Assembly: GCF_024753135.1 (NCBI RefSeq)
Contig: NZ_JANUGP010000028.1
Coordinates: 38,565 to 102,564 of the forward strand
Direction: 5' to 3'
DNA length: 64,000 nt
DNA from: Streptomyces pyxinicus
GTDB taxonomy: Bacteria; Actinomycetota; Actinomycetes; Streptomycetales; Streptomycetaceae
The notes under the pieces were generated by a model. It ran no database searches. It saw nothing but the letters and a program-made list of their open reading frames with translations, and was not told the DNA's origin. The number at the start of each line of letters is the position of its first letter. Position 1 is the first letter of the stretch. Of the stretch, positions 43,282-50,568 are shown piece by piece. The position numbers and the translations under genes were made by a program.

Positions 43282-44484
43282 TCAGCCGCGCAGCACCACC
43301 GCCTGGCCCGCCACGATCAGCAGGACCTGCTCGCACTCCTCGGCGAACAGCGCGTTCAGGCGGCCGAGTTCGTCGCGGTAGCGGCGGCCGGACGCGGTGG
43401 CCGGGACGATGCCGGAGCCGACCTCGTTGGAGACGGCCACCACCGTCCGCCGGGTGCGGCGCACCGCCTCGGCCAGCTCCCGCACCCGCTCCCGCAGCGC
43501 CTTCTCACCCCCGCCCGCCCACTCGGCGTCGTCCCACGCCCCGACTCCGTCCATCACGTCCGTCAGCCACAGCGACAGGCAGTCGATCAGCAGCGGCGGC
43601 CCGTCCTGCGCCAGCAGCGGCACCAGGTCCGTCGTCTCCGTCGTCCGCCACGAGGCCGGCCGCCGCTCCCGGTGCGCGGACACCCGCTCCGCCCACTCCG
43701 TGTCCCCGCCGCGCGTCCCCCCGGTCGCCACGTACAGCACCTCCGGGAACGCCTCCAGCCGCCGCTCCGCCTCCACCGACTTCCCCGACCGCGCCCCGCC
43801 CAGCACCAGCGCCCGGCGCGGCACGTCCGGCACCTCCTCGTACGCCCCGACCACCAGCGTCGTCCCGTCCGGCACCGCCCGCGCCCCCGCCGCCGCGAGC
43901 CGCCGCCGCAGTTCGGGGCCCGGTGGCACGTCGTGGTCGAGGTGCACGGCGACCACGTCCGTGGTCGGGCCCACCGAGCCGACCGCGCGCAGCCGGGCCA
44001 GCGCGTCCGGCCGGCCCACCACGTCCGCGAGCACCATGGGGTACGACTCCGCCGTCGCCTGCTCCAGACCCGCCGGCGCGCTGCCCCGCGGCAGGTACAG
44101 CAGCCGCTGCCCGTCCGGCCCGGTCACCGCGTACCCGGTACCGCCCGCGTCCATCGCCAGCGCCCGCACCCGATGCCCCGTCAGCAGCGTCAACTCCCGC
44201 CCGTCCGGCACCCGCACCGGCGCCGGCAGCCCGGCCGGCACCTCCACCGGGGGCCCGTCGTGCGGATGCGACAGCAGCACCTGCCGTACCCCGCCCAGCG
44301 AACGCCCGGCCCGCGCCGCCGCGAACGCCGCGCCCGGGGTCAGGTCGAGCAGCAGCACCCCGTCCACGAGCACGGCGGTCGCCGCCCGCGCGTCCGGCCC
44401 GAGCGCGCTCGCGCACACCGCGCAGGGGCAGTCGGGCCGGGGGAGTCCGGCAGGGGCACCAGTACCGAGCAGAGTGATTTCCAC
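43282..44484 (-). CDS. cobU: Adenosylcobinamide kinase / guanylyltransferase with N-terminal metallo-beta-lactamase-like domain
   Basis: A 400-residue fusion. Residues 1-215 resemble a PhnP-like metallo-beta-lactamase fold: LLGTGAPAGLPRPDCPCAVC at the start, then SHPHD at 72-76 and HLDHD at 181-185, but the full HxHxDH zinc motif is missing. Residues 222-400 are CobU, with the P-loop GGARSGKS at 229-236, VATGGTRGGDTEW and VSNEVGSGIVPAT. CobU phosphorylates adenosylcobinamide and transfers GMP to it, feeding CobS. The start is GTG at 44484, without a clear ribosome site; upstream extension to 44643 has no family support. Confidence 0.92.
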   Translation of the reverse strand: MEITLLGTGAPAGLPRPDCPCAVCASALGPDARAATAVLVDGVLLLDLTPGAAFAAARAGRSLGGVRQVLLSHPHDGPPVEVPAGLPAPVRVPDGRELTLLTGHRVRALAMDAGGTGYAVTGPDGQRLLYLPRGSAPAGLEQATAESYPMVLADVVGRPDALARLRAVGSVGPTTDVVAVHLDHDVPPGPELRRRLAAAGARAVPDGTTLVVGAYEEVPDVPRRALVLGGARSGKSVEAERRLEAFPEVLYVATGGTRGGDTEWAERVSAHRERRPASWRTTETTDLVPLLAQDGPPLLIDCLSLWLTDVMDGVGAWDDAEWAGGGEKALRERVRELAEAVRRTRRTVVAVSNEVGSGIVPATASGRRYRDELGRLNALFAEECEQVLLIVAGQAVVLRG

Positions 44485-44563
44485 GGTCCGATTTTCGCCT
44501 GTCTCCGCTGGTCTTGCGCTTCCAGCTAGGCTTCCGGCAGGTGTTGGATCAAAGGAGGCCCAC

Positions 44564-44776
44564 ATGACGGCATGGACGTGGCGGTTCGAGAAGGCCGACG
44601 GGACGGAGGTCCAGCCCGCCGTGCAGCCGGAGGAGTTCACCACGCAGGGGGACGCCGAGTCCTGGATCGGCGAGCACTGGAAGGCGCTGCTGGAGGGCGG
44701 GGCCGACCAGGTGCGGCTGTTCGAGGAGAACGCCGAGATCTACGGGCCGATGAACCTCCACGCCGACGCGGCCTGA
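44564..44776 (+). CDS. Small conserved acidic protein
   Basis: A 70-residue protein starting MTAWTWRFEKADGTEV and containing QGDAESWIGEHWKALLEGGADQVRLFE. The strong AAAGGAGG site 8 bases before ATG 44564 and the good codon pattern support it. Homologues are, as I recall, widespread in Streptomyces without an assigned role. It diverges from cobU by 79 bp. Confidence 0.82.
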   Translation: MTAWTWRFEKADGTEVQPAVQPEEFTTQGDAESWIGEHWKALLEGGADQVRLFEENAEIYGPMNLHADAA

Positions 44777-44828
44777 GCTTCTCGCGGTCGAGGAGGGGAA
44801 CCCCCGGCCACCGTGGGGCGGCCCCTCC

Positions 44829-45893
44829 TCACTGCTCGCCCAGCGTCACCTCCGCCGTCCGGCGCGCGCCGTCCCGGACGTACGTCACCTTCGCGCGCTG
44901 CCCCGGCTTCGCCGCCGCCAGGGCCTCCGACAGGGAGGTGAGGGTGGTGACCGGGTCGCCGCCGAGCGCGGTGATGACGTCCCCGGGCCGCAGCCCGGCA
45001 TTCGCCGCCGCGTCACCGCTCCGGACGGTGACCACCGCCACCCCGGCCGGCTGGTAGGAGTCGTCCACGACCGTCCGCGCCGTGATGCCGAGCGCTGCCC
45101 GCCCGGAGTCGACGACCTTGCCCCGCTTGACGATCTGCTCGGCGATCGTCCGCACCATCGACGCCGGGATGGCGAAGCCGATGCCGGCCGCCGCCCCGCC
45201 GCCCATCCCGGGGTCGGCCGCCGCCAGCGTCGGGATGCCGATGACCCGCCCGTCCAGGTCGACCAGCGCACCGCCGCTGTTGCCCGGGTTGATGGCCGCC
45301 GAGGTCTGCACCATGTTGGCGATGGTGGCGCCCGTACCGCCGCCGCTGCCGCCCTCGCTGACGGTCCGTCCGGTCGCCGAGACGATGCCCTGCGTCACGC
45401 TGGACGACAGCCCGAGCGGGGAGCCCATGGCCAGCACGATCTGGCCGACCTCCACCTTCTCCGACTCCCCGAGCACCGCGGGCCGCAGCCCCTCCGGCAC
45501 CTTGTCCAGCTTGATCACGGCGAGGTCCTGCTCGGGGTAGGAGTAGACCAGACTGGCGGTGAGCGGCTCCTCGCTGTTGGCCGCGGTGACCTTGAAGGTC
45601 TTCTCCGAGCCGACCACGTGCGCGTTGGTCACGAGATGCCCGGCGGTATCGTACACCACCCCCGAGCCCAGGTCACGGCTCGCCTGGATCTGCACGACCG
45701 AGGGCAGCACGTTCTTGATGACCCTCTGGTACTGGCTCTGCAGATCGGTCGCCGCCAGGGGCGCGGCGGCCCGGGTGGTCGCCGACGTCTGCTGTACGGC
45801 GAGCCCCGAGCAGCCGGCGGTCAGGGCCGCGCAGCACACCAGCGCGGCCGTGCCGGCGGCCGTCCGGCGGGCGGGGGTGCGGGAAGCGTCCAT
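44829..45893 (-). CDS. HtrA/DegP-type serine protease lipoprotein
   Basis: A 354-residue exported protease. The lipobox LTAGC places the lipid-anchored Cys at 28. The catalytic triad is His92 (VTNAHVVG), Asp123 (EQDLAVIKL) and Ser206 (INPGNSGGAL). A PDZ domain covers about 250-350 (GVAVVTVRSGDAAANAGLRPGDVI). Such proteins degrade or sense misfolded proteins outside the membrane. ATG at 45893. It converges with the small gene at 44564-44776. Nearby PspA suggests an envelope-stress neighbourhood, though they are not in one operon. Confidence 0.93.
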   Translation of the reverse strand: MDASRTPARRTAAGTAALVCCAALTAGCSGLAVQQTSATTRAAAPLAATDLQSQYQRVIKNVLPSVVQIQASRDLGSGVVYDTAGHLVTNAHVVGSEKTFKVTAANSEEPLTASLVYSYPEQDLAVIKLDKVPEGLRPAVLGESEKVEVGQIVLAMGSPLGLSSSVTQGIVSATGRTVSEGGSGGGTGATIANMVQTSAAINPGNSGGALVDLDGRVIGIPTLAAADPGMGGGAAAGIGFAIPASMVRTIAEQIVKRGKVVDSGRAALGITARTVVDDSYQPAGVAVVTVRSGDAAANAGLRPGDVITALGGDPVTTLTSLSEALAAAKPGQRAKVTYVRDGARRTAEVTLGEQ

Positions 45894-45944
45894 GCCCCGA
45901 GTCTCACCGCGCGGTGATCACCCGGCCCGCCCGGTTGCCCCGAA

Positions 45945-46014
45945 CGGCCTCAGCCCCGTACGCCGCACAGGTGCACGAGCGGCCTCAGCCCCGTACGCCG
46001 CACAGGTGCAGCAG
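45945..46014 (-). repeat. 35-bp tandem duplication across a methyltransferase stop codon
   Basis: Units 45945-45979 and 45980-46014 match at 33 of 35 positions, with the first 31 identical. The right unit encodes the end LHLCGVRG and stop codon of the methyltransferase; the left unit repeats it past the stop, out of frame. Confidence 0.93.
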
Positions 46015-46773
46015 CGCCGCCACCCCGCGGTAGGGGTCGGTGCGCCCGGCCCGCTCCTCGGCAGCCAGCAGCGCGTCCAGGTCGGCCGGGATCGCCGCGT
46101 CGTCGGGCGCGGTGTCCGTGAAGACCCGCACGCCGTACCAGGCGTGCAGCGGGGCGGCGATGCCCGCGAGCGTGGCGGTCAGCGTGGCCAGCCGGTCGGC
46201 GCGCACGTCCAGGCCGAGACGGTTGCGATAGGCGGTGGTGTCGAACGCGGCCAACGCGCCCGCCCAGTCACCCGACAGGCCCGGGCGCATGGCGAGCACG
46301 TCGCCGTTGCGGACCAGCAGGGAGAGCAGCCCGCCCGGGGCCAGCATCCGGGCCAGCCCCGCCACCAGCGGGTCCGGCTCCTCCACGTACATCAGGACGC
46401 CGTGGCAGAGCACCACGTCGAAGCTGCCCGGCAGGAAGTGCACGCCGGTGTCCCGTCCATCGCCCTGCACCAGCCGGACCCGCTCCCGGATGCCCTCCGG
46501 CTCCGCGTCCAGGGCCCGGCGCGCGGCGCCGATCATCGTCGCGTCCTGCTCGACCCCGGTCACCTGGTGGCCGAGCCGGGCCAGTCGCAGCGCCTGCGTG
46601 CCCTGGCCCATGCCCACGTCGAGCACCCGCAGCCGCCGCCCGACCGGGAACCGGCCGGCTATCTGCTCGTCAAGCTGCCGGGCCACCAGCTCCTGGCGTA
46701 CGACGTCCCGCAGTCCGCCGACCTTGTCCAGCCAGGCGTCGGCCGCGCCCCCGGTGAAAGCGTCAGCGCTCAG
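45985..46773 (-). CDS. Class I SAM-dependent methyltransferase
   Basis: A 262-residue methyltransferase with motif I RVLDVGMGQGTQALRLA near residue 48, acidic VEQDATM, and motif III-like DVVLCHGVLMYVEEPDP. The fold is Methyltransf_11 class and the substrate is unknown. In this frame no ATG, GTG or TTG occurs near the expected N-terminus; CTG at 46773 overlaps the upstream stop as CTGA and has GGAGAG 5 bases upstream, so I propose a CTG start. A longer frame to 46959 would overlap the DUF3043 gene throughout. Translational coupling to that gene is likely. Confidence 0.82.
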   Translation of the reverse strand: MSADAFTGGAADAWLDKVGGLRDVVRQELVARQLDEQIAGRFPVGRRLRVLDVGMGQGTQALRLARLGHQVTGVEQDATMIGAARRALDAEPEGIRERVRLVQGDGRDTGVHFLPGSFDVVLCHGVLMYVEEPDPLVAGLARMLAPGGLLSLLVRNGDVLAMRPGLSGDWAGALAAFDTTAYRNRLGLDVRADRLATLTATLAGIAAPLHAWYGVRVFTDTAPDDAAIPADLDALLAAEERAGRTDPYRGVAALLHLCGVRG

Positions 46774-47369
46774 GGCCGCTCTCCGCGCTTGACCTGCGGC
46801 TTGGGCAGCCGGAGCCGGCGCATCTGGAGCGAACGCATCAGGGCGTACGCGACCGCGCCCCGGGTGTTCTGGTCCGGGAATCGCTCCTTGAGCCGCCCCC
46901 GCAGCCGGAGACCGCTGACCGCCGCGTCGAGCACGATCAGCACGATCACGATCAGCCACAGCAGCAGCGCGATGTTCTGGATCTGCGGCACCCGCACCAC
47001 GCTGAGCACCAGGATCACCACGGCGAGCGGCAGGAAGAACTCCGCCACGTTGAAGCGCGAGTCCACCCAGGCGCGGGCGAACTTGCGGACCGGGCCCTTG
47101 TCCCGGGCCGGCAGATAGCGCTCGTCACCGCTGGCCAGCGCCTCGCGCTGACGCTGCAACGCCTGACGGCGGTCCTCGCGCTGACGCTTGGCGGCCTCCT
47201 TGCGGTTCGTCGGGGTGGCGGCCACGCTGCGGCGCTGGGACTGGGCCGCACTGCGCTTGGGCGTGGGCCGTCCCTTCGGGGCCTGCGGGTCACGGGTCTG
47301 CTTGGAGAGGGTCACCTGCGCCTTGTCGGCGCTCGGGGCCTTCTCTTCCTTGGCACGGCTACGGAACAC
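46770..47369 (-). CDS. DUF3043 membrane protein
   Basis: A 199-residue conserved actinobacterial protein. The first 95 residues are charged and disordered (PKGRPTPKRSAAQSQRRS, NRKEAAKRQREDRRQALQRQ), followed by VRKFARAWVDSRFNVAEFFLP, two transmembrane helices (about 115-132 and 137-157) and a basic tail. The function is unknown. I choose GTG at 47369 (FRSRAKEEKAPSADK start), as this is the form I recall for streptomycetes, although no ribosome site precedes it; a frame start at 47399 adds ten residues. Confidence 0.82.
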   Translation of the reverse strand: MFRSRAKEEKAPSADKAQVTLSKQTRDPQAPKGRPTPKRSAAQSQRRSVAATPTNRKEAAKRQREDRRQALQRQREALASGDERYLPARDKGPVRKFARAWVDSRFNVAEFFLPLAVVILVLSVVRVPQIQNIALLLWLIVIVLIVLDAAVSGLRLRGRLKERFPDQNTRGAVAYALMRSLQMRRLRLPKPQVKRGERP

Positions 47370-47668
47370 AAAACCCAAGGGTACGGGCTGCACCGGCATG
47401 GACCCCAGCCCGGACGGGAACGATCCCGCAACGCCGGACGTCTGTAGGGGGACAGAGGGGACACACTGGGGGCCACGCCGGGGCCGCGTCGGGGACCGTA
47501 CCCGGGGCGTCCACTACTCCTCACGCCGGAGGGCCGGCCCTCGCGGTCGTCCTTGGGGATGAGCGCATCGGTCCCCGAACAGTGCGGTAATGGAGGCAGG
47601 GCCCGTACTGTGGGTCCTGTCGCAGGATCGGTGAGCCGGAGTCCGTCAGAAGGGGGCGCGCGAAGCCC
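47370..47668. other. Divergent gap between the DUF3043 gene and pspA
   Basis: A 299-bp region with no gene. A TACTGT box lies at about 47608, ahead of pspA, but no fitting -35 element was recognised, so the sigma factor used is open. GAAGGGGG at about 47650 is the pspA ribosome site. Confidence 0.4.
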
Positions 47669-48466
47669 ATGAGCGGTGTCATGAAGCGTATGGGGATGAT
47701 CTTCCGCGCGAAGGCGAACAAGGCCCTTGACCGGGCCGAGGACCCGCGCGAGACCCTCGACTACTCGTACCAGAAGCAGCTGGAGCTGCTCCAGAAGGTC
47801 CGCCGCGGTGTCGCCGACGTGGCGACCAGCCGCAAGCGCCTGGAACTCCAGCTGAACCAGTTGCAGCAGCAGTCGTCCAAGCTGGAGGACCAGGGCCGCA
47901 AGGCGCTCGCGCTCGGCCGCGAGGACCTGGCCCGCGAGGCGCTGTCCCGCCGCGCCGCCCTCCAGCAGCAGGTCACCGACCTGGAGACGCAGCACACCAC
48001 CCTGCAGGGCGAGGAGGAGAAGCTCACCCTCGCGGCCCAGCGCCTGCAGGCCAAGGTGGACGCCTTCCGCACCAAGAAGGAGACCATCAAGGCCACCTAC
48101 ACCGCCGCCCAGGCCCAGACCCGCATCGGCGAGGCCTTCACCGGCATCTCCGAGGAGATGGGCGACGTCGGCATGGCGATCCAGCGCGCCGAGGACAAGA
48201 CCGCCCAGCTCCAGGCCCGCGCCGGCGCCATCGACGAACTGCTCGCCTCCGGCGCCCTCGACGACCCCTCCGGCACGGCCAAGGACGACATCCAGGCCGA
48301 GCTGGACCGGCTCTCCGGTGGTACGGATGTAGAGCTGGAACTGCAGCGCATGAAGGCCGAGCTGGCCGGCGGCACCCCGCAGCAGGCCATCGAGGGCGGC
48401 ACCGGCCAGGGCCAGCGGCAGTCCCAGCAGCAGCCGCAGGACACCCCGCGCTTCGACAAGCAGTGA
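47669..48466 (+). CDS. pspA: Phage-shock protein A (PspA/IM30)
   Basis: A 265-residue ESCRT-III-like coiled-coil protein that binds and stabilises the cytoplasmic membrane under stress. It begins with the amphipathic MKRMGMIFRAKANKALDRAED, followed by long helices with YQKQLELLQKVRRGVADV and a heptad pattern to about residue 205. The Gln-rich C-terminus (GQGQRQSQQQPQ) is an extension beyond the core. In S. coelicolor PspA protects against cell-wall antibiotics and alkaline stress. Its co-transcribed partner PspAA follows after 34 bp; no PspBC-like genes are present. Confidence 0.95.
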   Translation: MSGVMKRMGMIFRAKANKALDRAEDPRETLDYSYQKQLELLQKVRRGVADVATSRKRLELQLNQLQQQSSKLEDQGRKALALGREDLAREALSRRAALQQQVTDLETQHTTLQGEEEKLTLAAQRLQAKVDAFRTKKETIKATYTAAQAQTRIGEAFTGISEEMGDVGMAIQRAEDKTAQLQARAGAIDELLASGALDDPSGTAKDDIQAELDRLSGGTDVELELQRMKAELAGGTPQQAIEGGTGQGQRQSQQQPQDTPRFDKQ

Positions 48467-48500
48467 CCGGTGCCGGGGCCCCGAGCCGAGGAGGGCCGAC

Positions 48501-48779
48501 GTGATCGTACGGATCATGGGGGAGGGCCAGGTGCAGCTGGACGACTCCCACTTCGCCGAGCTGAACACGCTGGACGACGAACTCCTCCGGGAGGTGGAGA
48601 GCGGTGACGAGGCCGGGTTCCGGCGCACCCTCACCGCTCTCCTGGACGCCGTACGACGGCTCGGCACGCCCCTGCCGGACGACGCCCTGGAGCCCTCCGA
48701 GCTGATCCTGCCGACCCCGGACGCCTCGCTCGCGGACGTCCGGGACCTGCTCGGGGACGACGGGCTGATCCCGGGCTGA
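48501..48779 (+). CDS. PspA-associated protein PspAA
   Basis: A 92-residue protein with the PspAA pattern MIVRIMGEGQVQLDDSHFAELNTLDDEL at the start and LADVRDLLGDDGLIPG at the end. It accompanies PspA in many actinobacteria and other phyla; its mechanism is not known. The start is GTG at 48501, after GAGGAGGGC. Its stop is 13 bp from the convergent beta-propeller gene. Confidence 0.9.
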   Translation: MIVRIMGEGQVQLDDSHFAELNTLDDELLREVESGDEAGFRRTLTALLDAVRRLGTPLPDDALEPSELILPTPDASLADVRDLLGDDGLIPG

Positions 48780-48792
48780 CGGTCCCCGGTGC

Positions 48793-50169
48793 TCAGTTCA
48801 GGGTGAACCAGGTGGTGCGGGACTTCTGCCACTCCGGGTGGGAGAGGTCCTTCGCCTCGGTGCCGTCGCCGTACAGGTCGGCGGCGCCGTCGTCGGTGAT
48901 CAGCCGCACCCGGGCGCCCGGCGCGGTCAGGTCGGGCACGGACACGATCGACTCCCAGCCGCCCGCGTCCGCCGTCGGCAGGTCCAGCACCTTCACCGGC
49001 TGGTGCCCGGCGACGCCGTCCCAGGAGTAGAGGGCGTACGGCGCGCTGTTGTCCTCCGCCGCCCAGGACCCGGCGAGGATCAGGTACTGCCCGAGGGAGT
49101 TGCGGCGCAGGTCCCGCACCGACAGCCCGCCGAGGTCCAGCTCGACCGGGGTGCCGACGGCCGCCTTCGCGCCCCGCGCCACCTGGTCCAGGTTGGTGAC
49201 CGGCACCAGCAGCGCCTTCCCGCCGGTCCGCGGCGGCACCAGCGGGGCGCGGAAGCCGACGTAGGCGGTGGTGGTGGAGCCGGGCGCGAACTCCAGGCCC
49301 TCGACGTTGAAGCCGTCGACCTGCTTCGGGACCTGCCCCTCGGCGGTGGCGGCGGCGAAGCCGTACCGGTCGCCGTTGGCCTCGTCCCAGGCCACCAGGT
49401 CGTCGCGCAGCCGGTGGCCGGCGCTGCCGAAGGCCACCTGGGTGGCGGCGCCGGACCCGGAGAGGGTCGTGGTGAACACGGTGTTCCGGTCGGCCTTGTA
49501 CGCGCCGTCCTTGTTGTTGCCCAGCGAGCCCGTCCAGTAGACCGTGTCGCCGACGCGCGTGGCGCCCTCGATGTCGACCTCCTTGGCGGCGTCCAACGCG
49601 TCGTCCAGGTCCCAGGTGCGCACCGGGGCGCCGGAGGCGGCGCCGTCGTACAGGCGCAGCGTGTTGTCCTCGTCGTTGGCGACGAGCAGGTAGCCGCCCC
49701 CGGCGTCCACCGCGGCCGAGGCGTCCGAGGCGCCGGTGAGATAGCGGGCGTCCGCGCTGTGCTGGACGGCCGGGGAGGCGGCGTAGTGCAGGGTCGTGGT
49801 CGCCGTCTTGCCGCCGAGGCCGGTCACCTTCAGCGTGAGGTCGGTGTAACCCTGGGCGTGCGCGGTGACGGCCACGGTACGGCTGCCGCCGGTGCCGGTG
49901 AGGTGTATGTCCGCGGTGCCGGCCACGCTGCCCTTGCTGCTCTTGGTCGCGGTGACGGCCAGCGCGGAGGCGTCGGCACCGCTCTGCGCGACGGTGACGG
50001 CGACCGTCGGGTCACCGGTGGCGCCGACGGCTCCGGAGAGATACCCGGCGGACAGCTTGATGGTGGGCGTGCCGTACGTCGCCGCGCGCGCGACGGGGCC
50101 GGTGAGGCCGATACCGGTGACCGAGACGAGCGTGAGCGCTGCGGCGGACCAGCGGGACAGTGGGCGCAC
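48793..50169 (-). CDS. Secreted beta-propeller-like protein (possibly DUF3616)
   Basis: A 458-residue exported protein. The signal peptide is about residues 1-29 (LTLVSVTGIGLTGPVARAA). Residues 30-130 look like an Ig/cadherin-type beta domain (VAVTVAQSGADASALAV, VTGLGGKTATTTLHYA). The rest shows propeller-like strands such as GGYLLVANDEDNTLRLYD, VDIEGATRVGDTVYWTGS and FNVEGLEFAPGSTTTAYVGFRAPL. The role is unknown. I use GTG 50169 because AAAGGGAA precedes it; nothing supports extension beyond it. Confidence 0.78.
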   Translation of the reverse strand: MRPLSRWSAAALTLVSVTGIGLTGPVARAATYGTPTIKLSAGYLSGAVGATGDPTVAVTVAQSGADASALAVTATKSSKGSVAGTADIHLTGTGGSRTVAVTAHAQGYTDLTLKVTGLGGKTATTTLHYAASPAVQHSADARYLTGASDASAAVDAGGGYLLVANDEDNTLRLYDGAASGAPVRTWDLDDALDAAKEVDIEGATRVGDTVYWTGSLGNNKDGAYKADRNTVFTTTLSGSGAATQVAFGSAGHRLRDDLVAWDEANGDRYGFAAATAEGQVPKQVDGFNVEGLEFAPGSTTTAYVGFRAPLVPPRTGGKALLVPVTNLDQVARGAKAAVGTPVELDLGGLSVRDLRRNSLGQYLILAGSWAAEDNSAPYALYSWDGVAGHQPVKVLDLPTADAGGWESIVSVPDLTAPGARVRLITDDGAADLYGDGTEAKDLSHPEWQKSRTTWFTLN

Positions 50170-50244
50170 GGGTTCCCTTTCGACGACGGAATGCCGAGGA
50201 GCAGGCTGAGCGCACCCGGCCAACACGGACCGACCTGCGATCGA

Positions 50245-50489
50245 CGTCCCGCCCAACAGCGGGGGGCGCGTCTGTGTCGTGCGGGCGCGGGCCCGGGATG
50301 GCTGGTCGCGCAGTTCCCCGCGTCCCTGGGGAGTTGCGGGTGTGCGGTGTCTCTCCGGTGCGGGCGCGGGCCTCGGCCGATACCGCCCGGCGCGGGGCCG
50401 GCGTCCCGCCCGGCAGCGGGGGCGCGTCGGTGTCCTGCGGGTGGGGGGTGGCTGGGCGCGCAGTTCCCCGCGTCCGTGGGGAGTTGCGG
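50245..50489. repeat. Direct repeat carrying two copies of the dispersed GGTCGCGCAGTTCCCC element
   Basis: Copy 1 (50245-50340) and copy 2 (50402-50489) share CGTCCCGCCC, a GCGGGGG core, and GCGCAGTTCCCCGCGTCC followed by TGGGGAGTTGCGG. They fill most of the 399-bp gap between the divergent propeller and histidine-kinase genes. The inner element is the reverse complement of that found at 36.4 and 62.2 kb. Confidence 0.8.
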
Positions 50490-50530
50490 TCGTCCCCGTC
50501 CGGCGGGCAGTGGGCCGGTGTGGACTTTGG

Positions 50531-50560
50531 CTGACCGGTGCCCGGAAGGCCCCGTACTGT
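50531..50560 (+). promoter_or_regulatory. Candidate promoter for a leaderless kinase message
   Basis: CTGACC (50531-50536) and TACTGT (50555-50560) are 18 bases apart. The predicted start of transcription, 7-9 bases on, coincides with the GTG at 50569. No ribosome site lies close to this GTG, which suits leaderless translation, common in Streptomyces. Confidence 0.5.
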
Positions 50561-50568
50561 TCCTTATC

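Noticed and set aside
48838..50568. N-terminal extension of the histidine kinase frame by 577 codons
   Set aside because: The extension is antisense to the secreted propeller gene and crosses the repeat region; the kinase proper starts near 50569.
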